This document shows, piece after piece, positions 54,497 through 64,000 of a DNA stretch of 64,000 bases. The notes below the pieces were generated by a model. The model was given only the letters and a program-made list of their open reading frames with translations. It did not search any database and was not told the DNA's origin. Source of the stretch: Polaromonas sp. CG_9.7 (lineage in GTDB: Bacteria > Pseudomonadota > Gammaproteobacteria > Burkholderiales > Burkholderiaceae_C); NCBI RefSeq assembly GCF_015752205.1, contig NZ_JADOVG010000001.1, positions 248,001 to 312,000 of the forward strand, given 5' to 3'. Position 1 is the first letter of the stretch, and each line of letters starts with the position of its first letter. The position numbers were made by a program, and so were the translations under genes.

Positions 54497-57040
54497 ATGA
54501 ACCATCCGCAGAGCCTTAGGCAACGTCAATGGCTTACCCCGTGGACCCAACAATTATTACTGCTCGTAGTTTTTCTTCTTCTGGGCAGCGTGGGCAGAGC
54601 CCAGGCCCAAACGCCGCCTAATGGACTTCTTGCCCATGACCAGAGCGGTAAATGTATCGAGAACATCGGTACCCGTCTTTATATGTCTGCATGTGAGCCC
54701 TTTAAATCTTCTGAACAGTGGCGGCGTCAGGGTAATCTACTGGTGCATGTCCAGTCGGGTATGTGTCTGAGTGGCAATGGCACCGACATCTACATGGGTT
54801 CCTGTTCGGCTACCAGTCCACAGCAGCAATGGGCAGCCGACGGCCGTTTGTTGCGCCATACCTTGTACAGTAAATGCCTGGACGGCAACGGCACTTCCAT
54901 ATACTTTGGGTCCTGCAATGCTGCAAATCAATACCAGACTTGGGACCATGGCGCCAAGGTCACGCAAGGCGCCTTGAATTGCAAATTTTCAGAAAACCAG
55001 TTCGGCTATTCGGACGGTCAAGGTTATCTTCGAACTTTTATAAATGAAGCCATTGCAACACCCTTCACCTTAGATCGTTTGGGCTGGGGCGCCCGGCAGT
55101 TCGACGAGGTCTACCTGGTACAAAACAATACTAACGGTATGTGTCTTTCACGTCAGTCTGGCGCAATTGCATGTGACCCTAACGACCGGCAGCAGCACTA
55201 CCGCATCACGGACGCAGTCGGCGGCAACATAATCAAACAGTGGGCGGCAAGCCATGTCAAGCTCAATCCCCTGACGCCCAAGTCAGTCGTTGACGTGTTT
55301 GACAATCCCAACAAGCCATTGCCAACAACGACGTTGACCGCACCGAACTTAGAGAGTTTGGGTATCAACATCAAAAAATCACTAAACAACACGGTGAGTA
55401 CCGTAACCTTAGGACGCGTGCTGTCCAGCTCCTATCCGTATGACGTGGACGAGACTCGCCCGGCCCGTGTCGCCTGCGCAACCTACTCTGACCGTTCTAC
55501 CGCCTTTAGCGCTTTGTCGCTCACCGAAAACTACATTCTGGCGGCCAAGTACGCCCAACAGGAAAGTGCAAGAACCCTGCGCGATTTAAGTCAATCTGCA
55601 TTAACCACAGCTGAACGCAATGCCGTCATACAAAATATTACAAGCACACCGGATGTGGGTTCGCGCACTCTGAAGTTTTACGACTTCACGGCCGAAACCC
55701 AGGGGGATCTGTCCATCAAGTATTTGCAGGCCGGGGCACCGCATCTAATCACGCATGCCCAGCGATTGCTCAATGACATGGTTCCTTTCAGCAGCAGGGA
55801 CGCGTTTGCAAATGCGGTATTGTCAGCATCGCAAGCCCCGCTGGAGGCCATGCTGCGAGGCGTAGATAGCGTGCCCCAGCACCCCATACGCGGCCGCAGT
55901 TTGCTGGAAACAGATGGCTACCTGAGCGGTCAGATGGGAGTGCAACTGCGTTTGCCTTGGGCTCTGCCACCGGGGGTGGCGAAGTTACCCTATTTGCCTT
56001 CAAACGGAAACTTTCGAATCAGCTTCCCAGCTGTGGGACATAAAGCCAATGTTGCCACGGGCGGCCCAGACGTCAATCACAGCTTCAGCGACTTCCGAAC
56101 CAACAAAGCCGATGGCGTGTTCAATTTTGTCGCCACGATTGAGGTTGACAAGGAACTATGGGCAGCCAGTAGAGCCTGGAATCCTGTCTTGCCTTCGGTG
56201 AGCGGAGGTGTGGAATTTCACTTTGCGTTCAGCTATCGGGCGGCAGGTACCGGAGACCGCCTGCGTCTTGATTCGATTTCGTTCAATGTAATAGCCGATG
56301 CCGGTATTCAAGGCGGTGTAGTGGGGCTTGGGTCACGTACCCTGCAGCTCATGAGCCGCAATAGAGTGTTGCCAATGACTGTAGCAGAAACACAATTGGC
56401 CGGTGGACGGAGCGCTGGGTTGGCAAGCAGCGGCCCAAGCTTCAGTGACTGGCTCAGGCCCAATAGTTTGGCGCAAACCCGTCCTGCCAATTTGCAGCCG
56501 GTTGTCCTGGGTAACTCTCTTGCATCGGAATTCTATTTCATGCCCGACGGTGTCACGCCTTTGCATGTTGATGTCAATATTAGCCAACTTGGCCAAGAAC
56601 CTCTGGTCATGCAGGCGGTGATCAATGAAATCAACAAAGCCAGTTTCAAGAAACCAGCCTTGGTTGGGGGGTTCCTGAACACTATTTTGGAGGCTGGAGT
56701 GGGGGTCAAATGGTTCAACACCTCATTTGTGAATGAAGTTGCATGCCGCTATGACACGCCGGCCAATACCGCCTGTAAATCGACCTACCGTAATTTCTGG
56801 GAATTCAGTTCGCAACCATCGACTATTGAATTTTTTGGAATGGGCGTGGCTTCAGTTCAGGTCAACATGTCGTGGGATAACGTGAATATCCCCTTCTTCC
56901 CAAGCTTGAGACCGACTTTAGGCATCATCGCTCCACGAGTGCAATATGCGGCTACGTCCAGTTATTGGATAGCTTTTTCCGACAAATCGGCAAAAGCCAT
57001 GAAGGCAGGCGCAGCGCAAGCAACGCTGGCCGCCCATTGA
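54497..57040 (+). CDS. Secreted protein with N-terminal ricin-type lectin domain, function unknown
   Basis: This 847-residue protein has a clear signal peptide (LLLLVVFLLLGSVGRAQA, likely cut after Ala37). A ricin B-like beta-trefoil follows at about residues 43-152: three repeats each with a Cys pair (53/66, 90/103, 127/140) and a Q-x-W-type end (Gln74-Trp75, Gln110-x-Trp112, Gln147-x-Trp149). A fourth similar unit lies at about 210-237 (GMCLSRQSGAIACDPNDRQQ). The remaining 600 residues match no family I recognise; they contain beta-rich stretches and few cysteines. Base composition and codon use are visibly more A+T-rich than in neighbours. It lies in a small island with a dead transposase. 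A carbohydrate-binding toxin, adhesin or hydrolase is possible, but none can be claimed. Confidence 0.8.
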   Translation: MNHPQSLRQRQWLTPWTQQLLLLVVFLLLGSVGRAQAQTPPNGLLAHDQSGKCIENIGTRLYMSACEPFKSSEQWRRQGNLLVHVQSGMCLSGNGTDIYMGSCSATSPQQQWAADGRLLRHTLYSKCLDGNGTSIYFGSCNAANQYQTWDHGAKVTQGALNCKFSENQFGYSDGQGYLRTFINEAIATPFTLDRLGWGARQFDEVYLVQNNTNGMCLSRQSGAIACDPNDRQQHYRITDAVGGNIIKQWAASHVKLNPLTPKSVVDVFDNPNKPLPTTTLTAPNLESLGINIKKSLNNTVSTVTLGRVLSSSYPYDVDETRPARVACATYSDRSTAFSALSLTENYILAAKYAQQESARTLRDLSQSALTTAERNAVIQNITSTPDVGSRTLKFYDFTAETQGDLSIKYLQAGAPHLITHAQRLLNDMVPFSSRDAFANAVLSASQAPLEAMLRGVDSVPQHPIRGRSLLETDGYLSGQMGVQLRLPWALPPGVAKLPYLPSNGNFRISFPAVGHKANVATGGPDVNHSFSDFRTNKADGVFNFVATIEVDKELWAASRAWNPVLPSVSGGVEFHFAFSYRAAGTGDRLRLDSISFNVIADAGIQGGVVGLGSRTLQLMSRNRVLPMTVAETQLAGGRSAGLASSGPSFSDWLRPNSLAQTRPANLQPVVLGNSLASEFYFMPDGVTPLHVDVNISQLGQEPLVMQAVINEINKASFKKPALVGGFLNTILEAGVGVKWFNTSFVNEVACRYDTPANTACKSTYRNFWEFSSQPSTIEFFGMGVASVQVNMSWDNVNIPFFPSLRPTLGIIAPRVQYAATSSYWIAFSDKSAKAMKAGAAQATLAAH

Positions 57041-57073
57041 ACAACGCATGAATTAATTGCTTGTGCGGTTACC

Positions 57074-57095
57074 GCCACGCATGCCAATGCGTGGC
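57074..57095 (+). terminator. First hairpin after the ricin-domain gene
   Basis: GCCACGCAT and ATGCGTGGC form a perfect 9-bp stem with a four-base loop, 34 bases after the stop. It has no T-run of its own but precedes the main terminator. Confidence 0.6.
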
Positions 57096-57109
57096 CAACC
57101 ATTTGGATT

Positions 57110-57147
57110 GGCTTAACTCCCGGATTCGGGCGTTAAGCCTTTTTTTT
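57110..57147 (+). terminator. Rho-independent terminator of the ricin-domain gene
   Basis: GGCTTAAC (57110-57117) pairs with GTTAAGCC (57132-57139), with an inner CCCG/CGGG stem, followed by eight T residues (57140-57147). The island gene thus carries its own strong terminator before the convergent lysS. Confidence 0.92.
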
Positions 57148-57225
57148 ATGATGAGACATTGCAACTCAGTCGGCAGCGCCAAGCGCAAACGCTTTTCGTT
57201 GACGAGAGCGAAGCCACGCCAGTGC

Positions 57226-58791
57226 TTAAGCCTCGCGGCGCAGCGCCGGGAACAAAATCACGTCGCGAATGCTCGGGCTGTCGGTCAGCAGCATCATCAG
57301 CCGGTCGATGCCGATGCCGCAGCCACCGGCTGGCGGCATGCCGTATTCCAGCGCGCGGATGAAGTCGTGGTCGTAGAACATGGCTTCGTCGTCGCCGCTG
57401 TCCTTGGCATCGACCTGTGCATTGAAGCGCGCGGCCTGTTCCTCGGCGTCGTTCAGCTCGCTGAAGCCATTGCCGAACTCGCGGCCCGTGATGTACAGCT
57501 CGAAACGCTCAGTGACTTCCGGGCGCTCGTCATTGGCCCGCGCCAGTGGCGAGATTTCGGTCGGATGCTCCATTATGAAGGTCGGCTGCCAGAGCTTGTC
57601 CTCCACCGTTTCCTCGAAATACAGCACCTGCAGGCTGGCCAGCGAGCGGCCAGCCAGGCGGTTCTTGGCTTCACTCAAGCCAAGCTTTTTCAGCGCGTGG
57701 GTCAGCCATTCGGCGTTGTCCACGTTGTCGCCCGCGTCGGTGTGCTTGAGGATGGCTTCGCGAATCGTCAGGCGCTCAAACGGCTGGCTCAGGTCCACCG
57801 GCTTGTCGGCATAGCTCAGTTGCAGCGAACCACAGACCTTCTGCGCAATGTCGCGGATCAGGTCTTCGGTGAAGGCCATCAGGTCGGTGTAGTTCCACCA
57901 GGCCGCGTAGAACTCCATCATGGTGAACTCGGGGTTGTGGCGAACGCTGATGCCTTCGTTGCGGTAACTGCGGTTGATCTCGAACACGCGCTCGAAACCG
58001 CCGACGATCAGACGCTTCAAATACAGCTCGGGCGCGATGCGCAGGAACATTTCCTGGTCCAGCGCGTTGTGGTGCGTCTTGAACGGCTTGGCGTTTGCGC
58101 CGCCCGGAATCGGGTGCAGCATCGGCGTTTCGACTTCCAGAAAGTCATGCGACACCATGAAGTCGCGAATGCCGCTGACCGCCTTGCTGCGCGCCATGAA
58201 ACGCTTGCGCGCGGCCTCGTCCATGATCAGGTCTACATAACGTTGGCGGTACTTCACTTCCTGGTCGGCCATGCCATGGAATTTGTCGGGCAACGGCCGC
58301 AGGCTCTTGGTGACCAGCCGGATGCTGTTGGCATGAATCGACAATTCACCCGTCTTGGTTCGAAACAGTGTGCCGGCAGCCGACACGATGTCGCCCAGGT
58401 CCCAGTGCTTGAATGCGGCATGCACGTCCTCGCCGACGCCGGCATTGTTGATGTAGAGCTGGATGCGGCCGCCCGTGGGGCCAAACGACGCGTCCTGCAA
58501 TGTTGCAAAGCTGGCCTTGCCCATCACGCGCTTGAGCATCATGCGGCCGGCCACCGTCACCTTGACCCCCATGGGTTCGAGTTCTTCATTGCTCAGATGG
58601 CTGTACTGTGCAAACAGCGCTTCGGCACGGTGTTCCGGCTTGATGTCGTTGGGAAAAGCCACGCCCCGGCCGTCGGCCTGGTGCTGGCGCAGGGCGGCGA
58701 GCTTTTCCCGGCGCTCGACCATGAGCTGGTTTTCGTCGTGGTGGGCCGGGGCCGTGCTGACGGTGGCGGGAGGAGTCGGGTGGCTGGACAT
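57226..58791 (-). CDS. lysS: Lysyl-tRNA synthetase (class II)
   Basis: LysS (521 aa from the ATG at 58791) charges tRNA-Lys. The anticodon-binding OB fold lies at about 70-180 ([20 protein letters not shown]). Class II motif 2 ([20 protein letters not shown]) and motif 3 ([15 protein letters not shown]) are present. The C-terminus [14 protein letters not shown] is conserved. A TTG at 58851 would add 20 poorly conserved residues, so 58791 is preferred. The last 62 bases have a decayed duplicate at 53594-53655. Confidence 0.96.
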   Translation of the reverse strand: MSSHPTPPATVSTAPAHHDENQLMVERREKLAALRQHQADGRGVAFPNDIKPEHRAEALFAQYSHLSNEELEPMGVKVTVAGRMMLKRVMGKASFATLQDASFGPTGGRIQLYINNAGVGEDVHAAFKHWDLGDIVSAAGTLFRTKTGELSIHANSIRLVTKSLRPLPDKFHGMADQEVKYRQRYVDLIMDEAARKRFMARSKAVSGIRDFMVSHDFLEVETPMLHPIPGGANAKPFKTHHNALDQEMFLRIAPELYLKRLIVGGFERVFEINRSYRNEGISVRHNPEFTMMEFYAAWWNYTDLMAFTEDLIRDIAQKVCGSLQLSYADKPVDLSQPFERLTIREAILKHTDAGDNVDNAEWLTHALKKLGLSEAKNRLAGRSLASLQVLYFEETVEDKLWQPTFIMEHPTEISPLARANDERPEVTERFELYITGREFGNGFSELNDAEEQAARFNAQVDAKDSGDDEAMFYDHDFIRALEYGMPPAGGCGIGIDRLMMLLTDSPSIRDVILFPALRREA

Positions 58792-58963
58792 AGATCGGTG
58801 TTCCGGGGAAAGAAAAAAACTGAAAACCTGGGGCGTCGTGCTGCTGCTCAAAGAGCGGCAGAAAACGCCGAATCGTTGATTTTAGTTTTTTAAGAACGCT
58901 TTTTGGCGCGCCTTGGGCCTTGAGCCTTCTTTGTGCGCAATCCTGCGCTGCGCCAGCGGCAAA

Positions 58964-59638
58964 TCAGCGTGAAATGCCGTTGCGTTCCAGGATGTCGCAA
59001 ACCAGTTCCAGCCTGAGCAGCGGGTTGTCCAGTTCCATCAGTTGCTGCTTGACAGCGGGGGGAAGTGGCAACAATTCGCACCAGCGGTTGGCCACCCAGC
59101 TGCAGTCGTCGAGTTGGTAGGGGGCCAGCAGGGGCATTGTTTCAACAGGGGTATCGCCATTCAGCAGCCCTTTGATCAGTTTGCCCAGCGCATCGGCAGC
59201 CTTTTGCAGATCGTGCGGAATCTTGACCGGCAGGTCGTCTTCCATGCGAACCACATCGGCAATCCACAGGCCATGCTTGAGCTTTTCGCGTCGGGTGATG
59301 CTGAAACGGTGAATTCCCTGGCATTGCACCACCATCAGTCCTGCTTGCGGGACCGAGTATTCAATGATCTTGGCCAGCGTGCCGACCGTGTGGAAGGCTT
59401 CATTGGCAAAACCGTCACCGCTGGGCGCCGCATTTTTGACGCTGGCATTGGCAGGCTTTCGCACTTCCGAGCCTTGCGTCAACGAGACCACGCCAAACGG
59501 CGCCCCGGTCTTGTGACATTTGCCAATCATGTCGAGGTAGCGGACTTCGAAAATCTGCAGCGGCAGCAGGCCGCCGGGGTAGAGCACAGTGCCCAGCGGG
59601 AATAGCGGAAGGGAGGTTAGGGTCAAGGCTTCGGGCAT
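58964..59638 (-). CDS. Lon N-terminal-domain protein (LON substrate-binding domain)
   Basis: This 224-residue protein consists of the LON-type substrate-binding domain without the AAA and protease parts. LPLFPLGTVLYPGGLLPLQI and FEVRYLDMIGKCHKTGAPFG are the standard start, with GTLAKIIEYSVPQAGLMVVQ in the middle. Its biochemical role is unknown; a chaperone-like or regulatory part is often presumed. The ATG at 59638 matches the family start; the upstream frame to 59725 is not conserved. Confidence 0.9.
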   Translation of the reverse strand: MPEALTLTSLPLFPLGTVLYPGGLLPLQIFEVRYLDMIGKCHKTGAPFGVVSLTQGSEVRKPANASVKNAAPSGDGFANEAFHTVGTLAKIIEYSVPQAGLMVVQCQGIHRFSITRREKLKHGLWIADVVRMEDDLPVKIPHDLQKAADALGKLIKGLLNGDTPVETMPLLAPYQLDDCSWVANRWCELLPLPPAVKQQLMELDNPLLRLELVCDILERNGISR

Positions 59639-60190
59639 GGTGGCGTGCGTTGAATGGCGACAGACTACATCATCCCATGCCCGTTTTGATTTTGCTTGCC
59701 TGATCATGTTGATTGGGGTAACCACGGCTGGCTGGAACGCCGTTTTTCAGGGCTGCCGTGGGGAAGGCAGAACGGCTGGAACAAGGCAGGCGCAAGTCCG
59801 GCACCGCCAAAACAGGTGTACCAGTATATAAAAACGATAGCATAAAATGCCCGTAATACCAGCGGATAAGGCCTTTTTGGCTTGTATTTTTCTCAGGTGG
59901 CGTGGCTCGTGACGCTGCTCGTATCCCGGGGTCGGTAAATGCGAAGTCTTGATGCCGGATATTTTTCAAGCCTGTCAGCCGGGCGCCTTGGCCGAGGTTG
60001 CATTTCACCGCTGCAATTCGGGCATTGGCCCTGCAGCACGCGCTCGGCACAGGCCACGCGAAAGGTGCACTCAAATGAAGAGATGTGCGCCTCAAGCGAA
60101 TCGGGCGCCTGGGGTTTGTCACAACATTCTCAGGAGGAACAGAGTTCAACCATGATTTTTTTCTGAAAAATGTATTATCCCGGTGCAGCC
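59639..60190. other. Gene-free spacer between the LON-domain gene and accD
   Basis: This 550-base stretch has no protein gene that I can support. It has A+T-rich patches around 59820-59850 that could be promoter sequence for the LON-domain gene. A strong AGGAGGA site at 60132 precedes a four-codon frame (ATG at 60151). Short open frames on both strands have poor composition. A regulatory RNA is possible but no structure was convincing. Confidence 0.5.
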
Positions 60191-61063
60191 TCAGCTCACC
60201 GCGTCGGCCGGCTGCTTGAGCAGCATGGCCAGTGAACTCGCCACGGTCTTGCGCAATTCCCGGCGGTCGCAAATGAAGTCAACCGCGCCTTTGGTCTGCA
60301 AAAACTCGGCCCGCTGAAAACCTTCGGGCAGGGTGACGCGCACGGTCGATTCGATGACCCGTGGTCCGGCAAAACCGATCAGCGCCTTGGGCTCGGCAAT
60401 CACGATGTCGCCGAGAAAGGCAAAGCCCGCACTCACGCCGCCCATGGTTGGGTCGGTCAGCACACTGACATAGGGCAGGCCTTTCTTGGCCAGGCGCGTC
60501 AGCGATGCATTGGTCTTGGCCATCTGCATCAGGCTCAGCAGGCCTTCCTGCATGCGCGCGCCGCCGGTGGCGGTGAAGCAGATGAAGGGTACTTTTTGCT
60601 CGATGGCGGTGTGCACGCCGCGCACGAAGCGCTCGCCGACAACGCTGCCCATGCTGCCGCCCATGAAATCAAATTCAAAACACGCCACGACCACACCAAT
60701 GCTGTGCAGCGCGCCGCCCATCACCACCAGCGCATCGGTTTCGCCGGTGTTTTCCATCGCTTCCTTGAGCCGCTCGGGGTACTTGCGGCTGTCCTTGAAC
60801 TTCAACGCATCGACCGGCAACACTTCCTGGCCGATTTCGTAACGGCCTTCGGCGTCCAGAAAGGCATCAAGCCGCTCGCGTGCGCCGATGCGGTGGTGGT
60901 GGCTGCACTGCGGGCAGACGTTCTGGTTTTTTTCCAGGTCGGTCTTGTACAGCACGGATTCGCAGCTGGGGCATTTGATCCACAGGCCTTCGGGCACGCT
61001 GCGGCGTTCAGTCGGGTTGGTGGGGCTGATTTTGGGCGGGAGGAGTTTTTCGAGCCAAGACAT
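60191..61063 (-). CDS. accD: Acetyl-CoA carboxylase carboxyltransferase subunit beta
   Basis: AccD (290 aa) is the beta half of the carboxyltransferase that makes malonyl-CoA, feeding the fab genes in this window. The zinc ribbon has Cys31, Cys34, Cys50 and Cys53 (CPSCES and CPQCSHH). The carboxyltransferase core includes [20 protein letters not shown] and [20 protein letters not shown] and ends near [20 protein letters not shown]. It follows trpA, the usual trpFBA-accD order in proteobacteria. Confidence 0.97.
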   Translation of the reverse strand: MSWLEKLLPPKISPTNPTERRSVPEGLWIKCPSCESVLYKTDLEKNQNVCPQCSHHHRIGARERLDAFLDAEGRYEIGQEVLPVDALKFKDSRKYPERLKEAMENTGETDALVVMGGALHSIGVVVACFEFDFMGGSMGSVVGERFVRGVHTAIEQKVPFICFTATGGARMQEGLLSLMQMAKTNASLTRLAKKGLPYVSVLTDPTMGGVSAGFAFLGDIVIAEPKALIGFAGPRVIESTVRVTLPEGFQRAEFLQTKGAVDFICDRRELRKTVASSLAMLLKQPADAVS

Positions 61064-61211
61064 GGTGTCAGTCCTTGTAGGCTTGCGGCTGGCGCTGCTT
61101 TTTTAGGCATACGGCAGTCGCAAGCATTTTCAAACAGTAAACAAAGAAGGCGTGGCGAGCGCCCGGAGCAGGGTGGCGAATGCCATTATGCGGTGGAAGG
61201 CCCCAGGCAAT

Positions 61212-62030
61212 TCAGTCCAGCGCCAAGCGGATTTCGTTCAGGAAATCTTGCGCCACCGCAGCCACCCGGTCGCGCGGCTCATTTTCGATCAGCTGGATGA
61301 TCTTGCTGCCAATGACCACGGCATCGGCCACCTTGCCAATCGCCTTGGCGGTTGCCGCGTCGCGAATGCCAAAACCCACACCCACGGGCACGCTGACATG
61401 CTGGCGAATGCGTGGCAGCATGGCTTCGACCGCTTCCACATCAAGCGTTCCGGCCCCCGTCACGCCCTTGAGCGAAACGTAGTACACATAGCCGCTGGCG
61501 ACCTTGGCGACCTGCGCCATGCGCGCGTCAGTGCTGGTAGGCGCCAGCAGAAAGATCAGGTCCATGCCATGCGCCTTCAATCGCGCGGCAAACTCCACGC
61601 ATTCCTCGGGCGGATAGTCGACGATCAGCATCCCGTCCACGCCGGCTTTGGCTGCGTCCCGGATAAAGGCGCTTTCGGTGGTGCCTGTGCCGTGACGGAT
61701 GTCATAGCGCTCGACCGGATTCGCGTAGCCCATCAACACCACGGGCGTCGTGTTGTCCTGGCGGCGAAAGGCGCGGACCATGTCCAGCACCTGGAGCAGG
61801 CCGACCCCTTGGGCCAGGGCCTTTTCGCCGGCCTTCTGGATCACCGGGCCGTCGGCGCTGGGATCGGAAAAGGGCACGCCCAGTTCAATCACGTCGGCGC
61901 CACCCGCCACCATGGCGTGCATCAGTTCGGGCGTGACGTCGGCGTAGGGGAAACCTGCCGTGACGTAGGGAATCAGCGCTTTGCGGCCTTGGGACAGCAG
62001 TGTGTCGAGGGTGGGTTTGATGCGGCTCAT
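61212..62030 (-). CDS. trpA: Tryptophan synthase alpha chain
   Basis: TrpA (272 aa) cleaves indole-3-glycerol phosphate to indole, which tunnels to TrpB. The catalytic Glu49 ([12 protein letters not shown]) and Asp60 (PSADGPVIQ) are at the canonical positions. [20 protein letters not shown] and [12 protein letters not shown] follow. The ATG overlaps the trpB stop by four bases (ATGA), so the two subunits are coupled. Confidence 0.97.
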   Translation of the reverse strand: MSRIKPTLDTLLSQGRKALIPYVTAGFPYADVTPELMHAMVAGGADVIELGVPFSDPSADGPVIQKAGEKALAQGVGLLQVLDMVRAFRRQDNTTPVVLMGYANPVERYDIRHGTGTTESAFIRDAAKAGVDGMLIVDYPPEECVEFAARLKAHGMDLIFLLAPTSTDARMAQVAKVASGYVYYVSLKGVTGAGTLDVEAVEAMLPRIRQHVSVPVGVGFGIRDAATAKAIGKVADAVVIGSKIIQLIENEPRDRVAAVAQDFLNEIRLALD

Positions 62031-63295
62031 GACTTGAATTTCACGACTTGCGAGGCACCCTTGATGCTTTGGCCGTGGCAGGAAGGGCGGCAGTAGAAGT
62101 TTGCCCCCGACAGGTCGGCCACGGTGCCGACATCCTTGTCGCCCCGCCCTGACAGGTTGACAAGAATGCTCTGGTCGCTGCGCATGGTTTTGGCCAGTTT
62201 CATCGCGTAGGCAATGGCATGGGCCGATTCGAGCGCCGGAATGATGCCTTCGGTGCGGCACAGGTAGTGAAAAGCGGCCAGCGCTTCGGTGTCGGTGATG
62301 CCGACATATTCAGCGCGTCCAATGTCTTTCAGGAACGCATGCTCGGGTCCGACGCCGGGGTAGTCCAGGCCGGCGCTGATGCTGTGTGTTTCGGTAACCT
62401 GGCCATCTTCGTTCTGCAGCACATAGGTGCGGTTGCCATGCAGCACACCGGGGATGCCGCGTTGCAGCGACGCCGAATGCTTGCCGCTGTCCATGCCTTC
62501 GCCGGCGGCTTCCACGCCAATCAGGCGTGTGGTTTCATGCGAAATGTAGGGGTAGAAAATCCCCATGGCATTGCTGCCGCCGCCAACGCAGGCCACCACG
62601 GCATCAGGTTGTTTGCCGCCGGTCATTTCGGGCATCTGGCTCAGGCATTCGGTGCCGATAACGCTCTGGAAATCGCGCACCATCATCGGGTAGGGATGCG
62701 GGCCGGCCACGGTGCCGATGATGTAGAAGGTGTTGTCCACATTCGCCACCCAGTCGCGCATGGCTTCGTTCAGCGCATCCTTCAACGTCTTGCTGCCACT
62801 TTCGACGGGTACGACCGTGGCGCCCAGCAGGTGCATGCGGTAGACGTTGGGGCTTTGACGCTTGACATCCTCGCTGCCCATATAAACCACGCATTCCAGG
62901 CCGTAGCGCGCGCAGATGGTGGCGGTGGCCACGCCATGCTGGCCGGCGCCGGTTTCGGCAATGATGCGTGGCTTGCCCATGCGCCGCGCCAGCATCGCCT
63001 GGCCAATGGTGTTGTTGATCTTGTGCGCGCCAGTGTGGTTCAGGTCTTCACGCTTGAGGTAAATCTGCGCGCCGCCCTGTTCGCGGCTCATGCGCGCAGC
63101 ATGGTAAATGGGGGATGGGCGACCGACGAAATGTTTCAGCTCATAATTGAATTCGGCCAGAAATTCCGGGTCGTGCTGGTATTTGGCGTAGGCCGCTTTC
63201 AGCTCATTGATGGCATGCGTCAACGTTTCGGAAACGAAACTGCCGCCATACAGGCCGAAGTGACCGGCAAGGTCAGGTTGATGGTAGTCGTACAT
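62027..63295 (-). CDS. trpB: Tryptophan synthase beta chain
   Basis: TrpB (422 aa) joins indole and serine to tryptophan using PLP. The PLP lysine is Lys92 in [15 protein letters not shown], and the phosphate-binding loop is [35 protein letters not shown] is also diagnostic. The first 20 residues and the C-terminal 30 (a Gly/Ser/Lys-rich tail) are longer than in some relatives. It lies between trpF and trpA. Confidence 0.97.
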   Translation of the reverse strand: MYDYHQPDLAGHFGLYGGSFVSETLTHAINELKAAYAKYQHDPEFLAEFNYELKHFVGRPSPIYHAARMSREQGGAQIYLKREDLNHTGAHKINNTIGQAMLARRMGKPRIIAETGAGQHGVATATICARYGLECVVYMGSEDVKRQSPNVYRMHLLGATVVPVESGSKTLKDALNEAMRDWVANVDNTFYIIGTVAGPHPYPMMVRDFQSVIGTECLSQMPEMTGGKQPDAVVACVGGGSNAMGIFYPYISHETTRLIGVEAAGEGMDSGKHSASLQRGIPGVLHGNRTYVLQNEDGQVTETHSISAGLDYPGVGPEHAFLKDIGRAEYVGITDTEALAAFHYLCRTEGIIPALESAHAIAYAMKLAKTMRSDQSILVNLSGRGDKDVGTVADLSGANFYCRPSCHGQSIKGASQVVKFKS

Positions 63296-63327
63296 GATTC
63301 TCTTTGATCAGTTGGGAACCAGCCAGC

Positions 63328-64000
63328 TCATTCGCTATGCGCATGCCGCCTGGACTGTCCCGCAAGGTTTTTGAATTGTTCGTCTGCAGCGCGAACGGCT
63401 GCAACAAACTGGATAATTTTCTCAAAGCTCTTGATGCCCTTGGACACCTCGACGCCTGAACTCACGTCAACGGCCAGCGTGGTACAGCGTGGCCTGACTT
63501 GCAAAATGCCATCGGTCACGTTTGCAGGCGTCAACCCACCAGACAAAACGAGGTGAGCGTTGACGCTTTGAGGAAGAAGTGACCAATTGAATGTTTTTCC
63601 GCCGCCGCCGTATCCTTCGACATGGGCGTCGAGCAAGATGGCTTGGGCTGATGAATAATCTTGAACATATTTTAAAAGATCAAAGCGCAGGATGCCCGCG
63701 TTGGGGTTTTCGTCCAGCGGGATGCGGGCAGCGCGCAAAAAGGGTCTGCCGGCCCTCAGGCATTCTTCGGGCGTCTCGTCACCATGAAATTGAACTATAG
63801 CGCACGGAATACGGGCGCACGCAGCTATTATTTTTGTAGTTTCTTCATTTACAAACAACAGCACTGGCGTGACAAACGGTGGCAGTCGACTGGCCAGTTC
63901 TGCGGCGCGCTCCAGGGTGACATGGCGGGCGCTGTGTGCGTACATGACCAAGCCGATGGCGTCAGCGCCCGCAGCTACGGCGGCATCGACGTCTTCCTCG
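63328..64000 (-). CDS. trpF: Phosphoribosylanthranilate isomerase (5' partial)
   Basis: TrpF isomerises phosphoribosylanthranilate to CdRP in tryptophan synthesis. The frame is open to the right window edge; about ten N-terminal residues with the catalytic Cys (KICGLT) lie outside. Visible signatures are VDAAVAAGADAIGLVMY at the edge, QFHGDETPEECLRAG and FNWSLLPQSVNAHLVLSGGL followed by TPANV. Residues around KIIAACARIPCA are encoded by a dispersed repeat without an obvious length change. The last 30 residues are longer and more polar than usual. Confidence 0.94.
   Translation of the reverse strand, partial: EEDVDAAVAAGADAIGLVMYAHSARHVTLERAAELASRLPPFVTPVLLFVNEETTKIIAACARIPCAIVQFHGDETPEECLRAGRPFLRAARIPLDENPNAGILRFDLLKYVQDYSSAQAILLDAHVEGYGGGGKTFNWSLLPQSVNAHLVLSGGLTPANVTDGILQVRPRCTTLAVDVSSGVEVSKGIKSFEKIIQFVAAVRAADEQFKNLAGQSRRHAHSE
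63783..63840 (+). repeat. Dispersed repeat, copy 7, inside trpF
   Basis: CATGAAATTGAACTATAGCG, then GGGCGCACGCAGCTATTATT and TTTGTAG. It has the same two-part layout as the copy at 53480. It lies wholly in the trpF coding sequence and codes on the minus strand for TTKIIAACARIP. Confidence 0.5.

Noticed and set aside
60132..60165. AGGAGGA with a four-codon frame as a leader-peptide attenuator
   Set aside because: There is no downstream gene on that strand within reach and no paired hairpins; likely coincidence.
59939..60166. A 75-residue frame in the spacer before accD
   Set aside because: No conserved pattern, poor composition and no good ribosome site; an overlapping opposite frame is equally open.

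Overview
The window looks like a 64-kb chromosomal segment of a betaproteobacterium in the Burkholderiales. Comamonadaceae is the most likely family, with a Polaromonas- or Rhodoferax-like genus as a tentative guess. The reasons are the gene orders hemC-hemD-hemX-hemY opposite ppc, lepA-lepB-DUF4845-rnc-era-recO-pdxJ-acpS-nagZ, and trpF-trpB-trpA-accD; high G+C with strong third-position bias; and two kinds of short dispersed repeat that I associate with Comamonadaceae genomes. No rRNA, tRNA, CRISPR array or intact mobile element was recognised.

Layout. Positions 1-3833 hold the end of a motility cluster (partial motA, motB, cheA). A very large cyclic-glucan synthase gene (ndvB-like, minus strand) follows, with a tiny membrane-protein gene just upstream of it. 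Positions 12590-19914 carry ppc (minus) divergent from a haem-synthesis operon (hemC, hemD, hemX-like, hemY). Positions 20258-27736 hold rne (minus) with its terminator, divergent from rluC, a HAD phosphatase, a Rieske protein and an SppA/SohB-type peptidase. An RsmI-like methyltransferase and a Maf protein (minus) precede a long plus-strand block: yceD, rpmF, plsX, fabH, a sialidase-like gene with a membrane-protein gene, fabD, fabG, acpP, fabF, a YgfX-like gene, rpoE, rseA, rseB, mucD, lepA, lepB, DUF4845, rnc, era, recO, pdxJ, acpS and nagZ. The right part holds a YgjP-type metallopeptidase, a patatin-like phospholipase, a small atypical island, lysS, a Lon-N-domain protein, accD, trpA, trpB and partial trpF.

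Functional grouping. The centre is a housekeeping core linking ribosome biogenesis (yceD, rpmF, rnc, era, rluC, rne), fatty-acid and phospholipid synthesis (plsX, fab genes, acpP, acpS, accD), envelope stress (rpoE-rseA-rseB-mucD) and protein export (lepB). Terminator-like hairpins between rpmF and plsX and between acpP and fabF suggest that L32 and acyl carrier protein are made in excess of downstream products.

Most unusual points: (1) an island at about 53.6-57.2 kb holding a decayed IS701-like transposase and an 847-residue secreted ricin-lectin protein of unknown function, flanked by a degraded copy of the last 20 or so codons of lysS on the left and the real lysS end on the right; (2) dispersed repeats that have entered coding sequence, adding residues to HemD, supplying the stop codon of ndvB and lying inside trpF; (3) four tandem 102-bp hairpin-rich units between era and recO; (4) a candidate 65-nt small RNA or leader just before lepA; (5) a two-gene sialidase/membrane-protein insertion inside the fab operon.
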